Below the pieces are notes generated by a model, which saw only the letters and a list, made by a program, of their open reading frames with translations, ran no database searches and was not told the DNA's origin. From Sabellastarte sp. h YS-2021 (taxonomy: Eukaryota > Annelida > Polychaeta > Sabellida > Sabellidae): 64,000 nt of DNA. The stretch lies in assembly GCA_964017235.1 (NCBI GenBank), contig OZ024933.1, forward strand, positions 10,233,962 through 10,297,961. The letters are read 5' to 3'. The stretch's first letter is position 1, and each line of letters opens with the position of its first letter. Shown here one piece after another: positions 11,992 to 20,351 of the stretch. The position numbers and the translations under genes were made by a program.

Positions 11992-14510
11992 ATGTCATAA
12001 TTGAGCAATGTAAGATTTGGATGTGTAGGAATCCATACATAGCCTGGTACTAGAGTATTTAACTTGCTATTATCTATAGACGAATTAGTCCATCTGGACA
12101 GAAGATCAGCTGTTACATTCTTATGACCAGCTATATGTTGGACTTTGATCTGGAAGTTGTGAGTGGCAGAAATCAACCAGATATTTCTTGCACAGACTGC
12201 AAGGGTGCTATCCCTGCATTTCCCAGTGGTTAACACCTCTACTACTGCCTGGTTATCACACCAAATGCGGATTTTTTGGTTAGCCCAATGGCTGGCCCAA
12301 ACTTTACATGCAACCACTATGTTAAGTATTTCAAGTTGGGCGATGTTGTAACCCATATAACCTCTAGGCAAAGGTAAACTGTAAACCATGTCTTTAAAAA
12401 CAGCACCTAACCCTGTGAGGGAAGCATCCAAATGCATTTGGAAATGACAATGGGTTTGGTGGTAGTAAGTAACACCATTGTATTGAGAAAGAAAGATTCG
12501 AAACCAAGTAAGATCTGCATTTAATAATATTTTCTTGACAGCATGGTTATCCCGAAGTAACTGTAGCATGCGATTTAGAAAGAATCTTGCAGGCTTAACG
12601 CATTTTGTTATGTACAGAAGCAAACCCAGCAATGACTGGAGTTCGGTTTTACTGCAATAGGTTTTGGAAGGCCATTTTCGGCAAGTGTCCTTAATTTCCT
12701 GCAACTTTTGTTCGGGTATAGATATAGTCTTATTAATTGTATCCACCAATATATCCAAGCAAATTACTGATGTAGAAGGGGAAACTAGCTTACTGACGCT
12801 AATGTCCAATCCAAGGTCTTGTAACAATTTTAACAAAAACTGGTAAGAATCTTGGATTTCAGAGGGGAGTCCTATATATATAAGGTCATCTATATAATTA
12901 TATAACCCCTTGTAACCATGTGAAGCCATGATATACCTGATTGCATCAGAACACCTTTGAAAAAACAAAGAACCATGTCGAAATCCGAATGGCATCGAAA
13001 CGTCAATAAAATGACGCCCATCAACTTGAAAACCTAATAGGTCAATGTCTGCTGGATCTATTCTCAAATGCCTAAAGGCACGACTAATGTCTACCTTATA
13101 AACTTGTGCAGCTGGGCCTAATTTCACCAATGCTTCAGTAATATTATCTATAGAAGGATAATGGAGGGAATAAGGTGTATTAAGGTATATGTCCTTCTTT
13201 ACTCCAGCATTAACAGACTGACCAGGTGGCCAACTAAGATCCATAATGGTACGTTTTTTATCAGAGTCCTGTTTGGCCCTTGTCATTAGTGGAGATAAAT
13301 GGAAGTTGTAAGGTACTGTGTCAAAAGATCCCATAATTGCTTGGTGCTGAAGCTCTTCCTTGACAAACCGCCTAACATGTTCAACGTCTGTGATTGCAAA
13401 CTTGTGATTATCATGAGTGGGTGTAAGGGGACTAGTTCTGTTAAGGTCCAATGGGAATCCATAATGGAGAAGATCTACTATTTGTTGGTCCCAGTAGTCT
13501 TTGAGAAAATGGGTCCAGTTATGAATTTTTAGATGTGAGTTCACAGGTATCCTACACTTGAGATAATTGTGTGTACCACTGTTTGTAACTAAGTGATGTG
13601 CTTCAAGTATACTGGGAATTTTTTCCCAATGTACAGGAGTACCTTTATAAATCTTGAGAGACGTCTGAGGTACAAAACCAAAGTAGCCACCAGTTTGTTG
13701 TATGCATTTTTGTTGGTCCAGACACATTCCTGGATTAACTGTCCCTAAGATATTTTCCATGTCTTGGGGACTGCTATGTAAAAGTAAGTTATTATCTGGT
13801 TCAGAGTTTCTGTTTATAGCCAGTAGATAATCAGTCGTATGGCTATCTGTGTCTACAGTAACATCATCCCTGTTGAGATTTTTAGGACTATAGACTAAGC
13901 TATCTGAGTCCTGACTTTTTTGGAAAACAGTTGTGTGCGATTGCTTTGGACTGTGGAAGTTATGAACTTTTGCTGTGACAGTTGTCGAATTAGAGGTAAC
14001 TTTTTCATTTTTATGACTCTTAGCTTGCTTACTTGTATCTGAGAAGCTTTGACCCCATTGCTGGTCCTCAACTTCATGGGACAACTTGTCTTGAAGCACT
14101 TGAAATCTATTAGTTAACTGGATTTGAACCGGAGTTTCTCTTACCCGGGACGCCCCAGCCACACTACCACCACTTTTTGAGCCACTAGATGCACTAGTTT
14201 GAATGGTAGTTGTCTGGTTGTTATTTTCACAAGTCGTGTACCTTTGACGCTTTTGATCTGTAAATACTTGGTTTTTTGGAATACTGCTCTGACTAGTTCT
14301 TGAATATACTGGACCCGGGTTCATTTCTCTACCTAGTATGAGTGCTTGTGCATAACTTTTTCCTGTTTGGATTTTTTGGAATTGTTTCCAGTCACGAAAC
14401 CACTTTGAGGCCAGACCTTTAGATGTTTTACTTTCTACAGTAGCATCTGGTAATTTCCTATTCAAATAAACCTTAGTTTTTTTATTCAGGGCATGCCTGT
14501 GATCTGACAT
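11988..14510 (-). CDS. Reverse transcriptase-RNase H (pol-like) ORF of the DIRS element
   Basis: An 840-residue open frame starting at an ATG. The N-terminal ~300 residues are low-complexity and Ser/Thr/Gln-rich. A 2A-like NPGP motif lies at residues 64-67. The reverse transcriptase follows at roughly residues 340-620, with the catalytic YIDDLIYIG motif and a MPFGFRHGSLFFQ block. A connection and an RNase H domain come next: HLDASLTGLGAVF (Asp), AQLEILNIVVACKVW (Glu), IWCDNQAVVE (Asp) and HIAGHKNVTADLLSRW (His/Asp). This RT-RH order without an aspartic protease is typical of the DIRS order. It lies between the gag-like ORF and the recombinase region, all on the minus strand, and the frame looks whole. 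Confidence 0.9.
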   Translation of the reverse strand: MSDHRHALNKKTKVYLNRKLPDATVESKTSKGLASKWFRDWKQFQKIQTGKSYAQALILGREMNPGPVYSRTSQSSIPKNQVFTDQKRQRYTTCENNNQTTTIQTSASSGSKSGGSVAGASRVRETPVQIQLTNRFQVLQDKLSHEVEDQQWGQSFSDTSKQAKSHKNEKVTSNSTTVTAKVHNFHSPKQSHTTVFQKSQDSDSLVYSPKNLNRDDVTVDTDSHTTDYLLAINRNSEPDNNLLLHSSPQDMENILGTVNPGMCLDQQKCIQQTGGYFGFVPQTSLKIYKGTPVHWEKIPSILEAHHLVTNSGTHNYLKCRIPVNSHLKIHNWTHFLKDYWDQQIVDLLHYGFPLDLNRTSPLTPTHDNHKFAITDVEHVRRFVKEELQHQAIMGSFDTVPYNFHLSPLMTRAKQDSDKKRTIMDLSWPPGQSVNAGVKKDIYLNTPYSLHYPSIDNITEALVKLGPAAQVYKVDISRAFRHLRIDPADIDLLGFQVDGRHFIDVSMPFGFRHGSLFFQRCSDAIRYIMASHGYKGLYNYIDDLIYIGLPSEIQDSYQFLLKLLQDLGLDISVSKLVSPSTSVICLDILVDTINKTISIPEQKLQEIKDTCRKWPSKTYCSKTELQSLLGLLLYITKCVKPARFFLNRMLQLLRDNHAVKKILLNADLTWFRIFLSQYNGVTYYHQTHCHFQMHLDASLTGLGAVFKDMVYSLPLPRGYMGYNIAQLEILNIVVACKVWASHWANQKIRIWCDNQAVVEVLTTGKCRDSTLAVCARNIWLISATHNFQIKVQHIAGHKNVTADLLSRWTNSSIDNSKLNTLVPGYVWIPTHPNLTLLNYDI

Positions 14511-14962
14511 ACCCCAAGTTATTCGTTTTTTGACGAATTTTTTCTATTTTTATTTCTACACTCGCTTTCAGGATGTGAATAAACCTTGCCCCCAGATTTA
14601 AAACAAGATGAGCAAATATGTTTGTATGTGACACCTTTTGTGTCATGTGTTCTGTTATATGAACAACTACCTTGGTTGTAGTAAGTGCATGGCATTGATC
14701 TATTAGTTTTTTTATTTTGTTTCTTACTGTTTGACAGTGCAGAAGATGGAGCAGGGTGTCGTTGAGCATTTGCACGCCTAATTCTATCTAACTTATCTGT
14801 TTCTGTGTAATTTTTGACTTTACCCTGTTAAATCCTGCAAAGCAAAATGGCATGACTGGCCCTTGCCAAATCCCATGAAAAATCTTGGACGTCTTCAAAG
14901 AGAGCAATAATATAATCTAACATTGAATTTTTGTTTTGAAGATCATGTTCTTCCTTCATGAT
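14511..14962 (-). other. Cys/His-rich stretch between gag-like and pol-like ORFs
   Basis: Minus-strand translation of about 14560-14710 has a C-x7-C...H-x-C-x2-C...H...C pattern (pieces PCTYYNQGSC, HICSSC, HPESEC). This resembles the zinc-binding segment that usually closes the Gag protein of DIRS/Ngaro elements. It lies just downstream of the gag-like ORF. Given as a part of the fossil element only. Confidence 0.45.
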
Positions 14963-15685
14963 TCAGCAAAAGCCAGTCACCCATTGGGCCATAGAGAGTT
15001 GGTCATATTGGACTCGTTCCTTCCTCGCACCCGCCAAGACATATTCCTGAGGCCATTTAATTCTGTTGGGAACAACAACATCTACTGAACCACCCCTCAA
15101 GGATTTAATTTTCGTACCTGACTTATTTTCTTCGACCAAGTTCTTTAATCTCTGCTCAACTTGAGCTTGAATGTATGCATCAACTCTGAGATACTGTAAA
15201 TTTGGAAGGGGTTGAGCAGCAACCTGTGGGGGAGGCAGTGTGACTGGGGTACAAGTCCCGGCAGTTTTTGTTTTGCTTTTATTTTTTATTTTTGAACGAT
15301 CACTACTTTTCTTTGGTTTTTTATTTTCAATAGCGTTCAAACGCTTACTGATATCCCCTAACTGTGACAATACTTGCAAATTAATTGCCGGTTGTGAAAC
15401 TGTATCAGCATTGATTTCTAAACAGGTGTTCGAACTACTTGGTACTTGTTTGTCACCACCAGTACTTTCGCTACCATGTATTTGTTCATTGTCTGATTCA
15501 TTTGATAAAATACTGTTATTCTCGCTACCCGAATCTGAATCTGACACCTGACCTGACTGTGAAGTACTCTGTTGACACTGAAGAAGTCTCGACATGAAAT
15601 TTTCGTCCGACACTTCAAACTGCACTGGTACTGTAACAGCCTCACTGCCACCAGAACGTAAGTTGTATGCTCTCTTCTCAGCCAT
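14963..15685 (-). CDS. Gag-like ORF of the DIRS element
   Basis: A 240-residue frame from an ATG 85 bp downstream of repeat A1. It starts MAEKRAYNLRSGG, has an acidic Ser/Asp/Glu/Asn-rich region (about residues 35-80), a predicted coil around LQVLSQLGDISKRLNAIE, a Lys-rich tract (about 118-142), and a conserved-looking C-terminal block (NRIKWPQEYVLAGARKERVQYDQL). The R-(I/V)-x-WP...(V)xxG..R....Y..L..xQW pattern is typical of the ORF1/Gag of DIRS-type elements in animals. It would form the nucleoprotein particle. Family known; function inferred. Confidence 0.7.
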   Translation of the reverse strand: MAEKRAYNLRSGGSEAVTVPVQFEVSDENFMSRLLQCQQSTSQSGQVSDSDSGSENNSILSNESDNEQIHGSESTGGDKQVPSSSNTCLEINADTVSQPAINLQVLSQLGDISKRLNAIENKKPKKSSDRSKIKNKSKTKTAGTCTPVTLPPPQVAAQPLPNLQYLRVDAYIQAQVEQRLKNLVEENKSGTKIKSLRGGSVDVVVPNRIKWPQEYVLAGARKERVQYDQLSMAQWVTGFC

Positions 15686-15770
15686 GTTACAATGTTAAAA
15701 CATAGGCTGCAGTAAAATATAAACAATAAAAACTAAAAAAACCTAAAAATTCAAACATGTGTTGTTAGCT

Positions 15771-15965
15771 GTGATTTTCAGGTGTTTCCTCGTGGGTAGT
15801 CAGCATGCAAATGGAAGAGGCATGGTCAGTTATTTCAATTGACCAGTGGTCAGCCAATCACAAGCTGGCAACACACAGCATTAGGCAATTTCTAAAATAT
15901 GTACAATTTTCGTACTGCTGATCCCCCCAGTGCTGACCTTGCCGACACCCACATGTCGACTCGAA
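15771..15965 (-). repeat. Split direct repeat A1 (5' end of the DIRS element)
   Basis: A 195-bp repeat identical to 10072-10266 except for two transitions. The right edge, GTCGACTCGAA, is the 5' end of the element on the minus strand. Confidence 0.9.
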
Positions 15966-16590
15966 ATTTTTTCCTTAACAAGTTTATATCTGGTGTCGGC
16001 TTGTATTAATGTATGATAAATTGATGTGAAAAATTTTATATTTAAATAAAGATTTCTGTGATCAAATTACGTTTTATTTAGATGGTATATTTTTCATCAA
16101 TATTATATATGGGTTGTTTCTAACCCATGTATTAAATATTCCAATGTTAATATGATGTTTATATACTTTAAATAGAAGTTGCAATACTTAAAATACTTTC
16201 TCGTAGTTGTGTCATTTATCTTAGTGATACACTGGTTCAACCGTGTTATAAAATAATGTAGAGCCGCATTGTATAGTACTATTTTTTACATATCATGCTT
16301 TTAGATTTGTGAAGTCATGTAACTCCTTCTCGCTCAAATCGGCACTTTTCTAAAGTGCCACTTTGAGGCCGTATTTAACATGTATTTTCAAACTGATGAG
16401 TAAACAAAGGGACATAATGGCCTTTTAATGTAGAAGTAAAACAATAAATGCACGTTAACTTTTATTTTCATAGCTTGAATTTTTGCAAAAAATATTGACT
16501 AAGCTATAACTGCATTCATTTAGAGTCTATACTTATCACTGGCAACAATTGCTTTTCAAATCTAGCATATACTGCTTATATATTGTAAGC
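15966..16590. other. Unassigned AT-rich DNA left of the satellite
   Basis: No gene or known repeat is seen. It separates the DIRS insertion from the ~89-bp satellite. Confidence 0.5.
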
Positions 16591-19540
16591 CCTGATTGAA
16601 TTCAATCAGAAAAGATCTGTATCACTGTCGAAAATGGCTTTTGAAATGTAAAAATAGTACTATTTATACATTAACAAGCCCTGATTGGATTCAATCAGAA
16701 AGAGTTGTATCACTGGTGAAAATGGCTGTTGAAATGTATAAAACAGCACTATTTATACATAAACTAAATGAATTAAATTAGAAATGGTCTTATCGCTGGT
16801 GAAAATGGCTGTGGAAATGTATAAAATTTATAAAATAGTACTATTCATATACAACAAGCACTGATTGAATTCAATCAGAATGAGTCTATATCACTGGTGA
16901 AAATGGCTTTTGAAATGTAAAAATAGTACTATTTATATATTACAAGCCCTGATTGAATTCAATCAGAAAGAGTCTGTATCACTGGTGAAAATGGTTGTTG
17001 AAATGTATAAAACAGCACTATTTATACATAAACTAAATGAATTGAATTAGAAATGGTCTTATCGCTGGTGAAAATGGCTGTGGAAATGTATAAAATTTAT
17101 AAAATAGTACTATTCATATACAACAAACACTGATTGAATTCAATCAGAATGAGTCTATATCACTGGTGAAAATGGCTTTTGAAATGTAAAAATAGTACTA
17201 TTTATATATTACAAGCCCTGATTGAATTCAATCAGAAAGAGTCTGTATCACTGGTGAAAATGGTTGTTGAAATGTATAAAACAGCACTATTTATACATAA
17301 ACTAAATGAATTGAATTAGAAATGGTCTTATCGCTGGTGAAAATGGCTGTGGAAATGTATAAAATTTATAAAATAGTACTATTCATATACAACAAGCACT
17401 GATTGAATTCAATCAGAATGAGTCTATATCACTGGTGAAAATGGCTGTTGAAATGTATGAAATAGTACTAATAGTATTCAAATATTATCAAGTTGCGATT
17501 GAATTCAATCAGAAAAGGTCTGTATTACTGGTGAAAAGGGCTGTTCAAATGTATAAAACAGTACTATTCAAATATTATCAAGCTGTGATTGAATTCAATC
17601 AGAAAAGGTCTGTATCACTGGTGAAAATGGCTGTTGAAATGTATAAAATAGTACTATTCAAATATTATCAAGCTGTGATTGAATTCAATCAGAAAAGGTG
17701 TGTATCACTTTTGAAAAAATGGCTGTTTAAATGTTTAAACTAGTACTATTCACACATCAACTGATTGAATTCAATCAGGAAAGGTCTGTATCACTGGTGA
17801 AAATGGCTTTTGAAATGTATAAAATAGTACTATTTATATATTACAAGCCCTGATTGAATTCAATCAGAAAGAGTCTGTATCACTGGTGAAAATGGCTGTT
17901 GAAATGTATAAAATAGCACTATTTATACATAAACTAAATGAATTAAATTAGAAATGGTCTTATCGCTGGTGAAAATGGCTGTGGAAATGTATAAAATAGC
18001 ACTATTTATATATTACAAGCCCTGATTGAATTCAATCAGAAAAGGTCTGTATCACTGGTGAAAATGGCTGTTCAAATGTATAAAATAGTACTATTTATAC
18101 ATAAATAATCTGATTGAATTCAATCAGAAGAGTCTGTATTACTGGTGAAAATGGCTGCTTAAATGTATGAAATAGTACTATTTATATATTACTAGCCCTG
18201 ATTGAATTCAATCAGAAATGTTCTGTATCATTGGTGAAAATAGCTGTTCAAATTTATAAAATAGTACTATTCATATACAACAAGCACTGATTGAATTCAA
18301 TCAGAATGAGTCTGTATCACTGGTGAAAATGGCTGTTGAAATGTATAAAATAGTACTATTCAAATATTATCAAGCTCTGATTGAATTCAATCAGGAAAGG
18401 TCTGTATCACTGGTGAAAATGGCTGTTGAAATGTATAAAATAGTACTATTTATATATTACAAGCCCTGATTGAATTCAATCAGAAAAAGTCTGTATCACT
18501 GGTGAAAATGGTTGTTGAAATGTATAAAGTAGTACTATTTATATATTACAGGCACAATTGAATTCAATCAGAAAAAGTCTGTATTACTAGTGAAAATGGC
18601 TGTTCAAAGGAATAAAATAGTACTATTCATGTTAATTACAAGCCCTGATTGAATTCAATCAGAAGAGTCTGTATCACTCTTGAAAATGGCTGTTGAAATG
18701 TATGAAATAGTACTATTTATATAAAGCCCTTATTGAATTCAATCAGAAAATGTCTGTATTTCTGGTGAAAATGGCTGTTCAAATGTATAAATTAGAACTA
18801 TTTATATATTACAAGCCCTGATTGAATTCCATCAGAAAAGGTCTGTATTTCTGGTGAAAATGGCTGTTCAAATGTATAAAATTATTTATTATAGTACCAT
18901 TAATATATTATCAAGCTGTGATTGAATTCAAAAGTGATACAGAAAAGGTCTGTATCACTTTTAAAAATGGCTGTTTAAATGTATAAACTAGTACTATTCA
19001 TATATCAACTGATTGAATTCAATCAGAAAAGGTCTGTATCTTTGGTGAAAATGGCTGTTTAAATAAGTGTATAAAGTAGTACTATTTATATATTACAAGC
19101 CTTGATTGAATTCAATCAGAAATGGTCTGCATCACTGGTAAAAATGGCTGTGGAAATGTATAAAATAGTACTATTTATATATTACAAGCCCTGATTGAAT
19201 TCAATCAGAAATGGTCTGTATCACTAGTGAAAATGGCTGTTCAAATGTATAAAATTGTACTATTTATATATTAACAAGCCCTGATTGAATTCAATCAAAA
19301 AAGGTCTGTATCATTGTTGAAAATGGCTGCTTAAATGTATAAAATACTACTATTTATATATTACAAGCCCTGATTGAATTCAATCAGAAAGAGTCTGTAT
19401 CACTGGTGAAAATGGTTGTTCAAAATATACGAAATATTCCTGTTTATATATCAGCAAACCATGACTGAAATCAATAAAAAAGGTTCTGTATGACTGGTGA
19501 AAATGAATGTTCAAATACATGTATATAGAGTATTAATATT
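16591..19540. repeat. Satellite of ~33 units of ~89 bp built on the palindrome CTGATTGAATTCAATCAG
   Basis: Each unit holds the 18-bp perfect palindrome CTGATTGAATTCAATCAG, then AAAGGTCTGTATCACTGGTG, AAAATGGCTGTTGAAATGTA, and a second 12-bp palindrome AATAGTACTATT before the next copy. Units are 82-99 bp, about 89 on average. At the left end three near-identical blocks of 269 bp (16592-16860, 16861-17129, 17130-17398) each combine three units, one with a diverged AAATGAATTAAATTAG-type core; this is a higher-order repeat. Units to the right are single-unit repeats with more scatter, and the last unit near 19460 is degenerate. The EcoRI-like GAATTC at the palindrome centre would give a ladder of ~89 bp. 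Apparent open frames inside are not genes. Confidence 0.95.
16592..17398. repeat. Three tandem 269-bp higher-order units within the satellite
   Basis: Palindrome cores at 16592, 16861, 17130 and 17399 are exactly 269 bp apart, and sequence between them is nearly identical. Each block contains two normal cores and one diverged core, which shows local amplification of a trimer. Confidence 0.85.
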
Positions 19541-19589
19541 TATATCTCAAGAATTCAGAGAGAGCCAATATCACTTTTCCAATTATTTT

Positions 19590-19904
19590 GTATTTGTATT
19601 TATACTCAGTGCAATATGTCCATAGACTACAGGACTCAAAGCACTATATGCCCATTTGACTGTACAAGTACAGTCCAGTTCTCAAATTATTGATATTCCT
19701 TAAGTGAAAGGCAGAGGTTCAAGGATGACCATTTATCATCGTCCTTGAGGTTCTTTAACCTGCCGCTGGGGATAGGACCCAATGACAGAGGACCACCATT
19801 TTAAGTGGCCATTTGAGCCACTATATATCTGCTTGTATGTGGGATTGAACCCATGTTCTCTGTGTTCCTATGCGAGTGTGTTACCCACCAGGCCACAGTG
19901 GCAG
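19590..19904 (-). mobile_element. tRNA-derived SINE (family 1)
   Basis: Minus strand. The head reads CTGCCACTGTGGCCTGGTGG, containing an A-box-like TGGCCTGGTGG. A B box GGGTTCAATCCC lies about 50 bp further on (plus-strand 19841-19852). A ~240-bp body and a TATAAATACAAATACAAA tail follow, the tail at about 19590-19610. The head plus tail is the layout of a tRNA-derived SINE mobilised by an L2/RTE-like LINE. No clear target duplication was found. It is not a functional tRNA: no cloverleaf is closed. Confidence 0.7.
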
Positions 19905-20129
19905 ATATTATCTGTTTCAAATTGGTATTTCTATCCACACACAGTTACTAATATATTTATTTGCTGAACATGAACCTTGAAATTGCAGTCATACTACCTT
20001 GTCAAAATTTTAACAAACAACATCTTTAATTTTCGATTTTATACAGCTTGACAGACAATGTGAGCGGCTCAGTACAAATATTCCATTTTCACAGATGTCG
20101 GTCTTTGATATGATGATGCTGATAGGCAA

Positions 20130-20351
20130 TCAATGCAGTTTTGTTGATTTTTCCCATGCACTATTCACTGAACCACAGTACGCATGTATTTCCAGTTGGG
20201 TGTCATCAAGAATGTGAATGATTTCACCTATACCATACTCCCCACCATGCTTGTGTAACACCATGCACCCAACATCTACTGTAATCCTTTTGGATGGGAT
20301 CACTTCTTCAGGTGCTTCAATCAATCTGCGCCTTTTCTTTCCAGTATAAAC
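20130..20351 (-). CDS. DUF7869-type gene, candidate last exon
   Basis: The acceptor TTTTCTAG precedes GTTTATACTGG; translation runs VYTGKKRRRLIEAPEEVIPS and on to a TGA at 20130. A basic KKRRR cluster could be a nuclear-localisation signal. The rest (VGCMVLHKHGGEYGIGEIIH, then LEIHAYCGSVNSAW) resembles the small beta-rich C-terminal segment of this family (GxxV...IGxI...L.IH.Y....W). The exon opens in phase 0, whereas the previous exon's best donor is phase 2. An extra exon may therefore be missed, or the junction may be defective. A downstream exon cannot be excluded. Confidence 0.5.
   Translation of the reverse strand, partial: VYTGKKRRRLIEAPEEVIPSKRITVDVGCMVLHKHGGEYGIGEIIHILDDTQLEIHAYCGSVNSAWEKSTKLH

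Larger units (their letters stand above)
8372..15965 (-). mobile_element. Ngaro-like DIRS-order tyrosine-recombinase retrotransposon
   Basis: A 7.6-kb minus-strand element, treated as a fossil copy. Its parts in transcription order are repeat A1 (15771-15965), gag-like ORF, a Cys/His-rich stretch, RT-RNase H ORF, tyrosine recombinase region, repeat B1 (10267-10967), repeat A2 (10072-10266), a ~1-kb spacer, and repeat B2 (8372-9072). A1=A2 and B1=B2, and B1 abuts A2 exactly. This split direct repeat arrangement belongs to Ngaro/PAT-type DIRS elements, which integrate through a circular intermediate using a tyrosine recombinase and make no target duplication; none is seen. No methyltransferase of the PAT type is visible. 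The repeat pairs differ by about 1%, so the insertion is young. It looks nearly whole, with perhaps one to three breaks. Confidence 0.88.

Noticed and set aside
17435-17743. 102-codon open frame in the satellite
   Set aside because: It is made of three translated satellite units; the period being near a multiple of three keeps it open.
16591-19540. CRISPR-like appearance (short palindromic repeats at regular spacing)
   Set aside because: The intervening ~70 bp is also repeated between units, so there are no unique spacers. The context is eukaryotic and there are no cas genes; this is a satellite.
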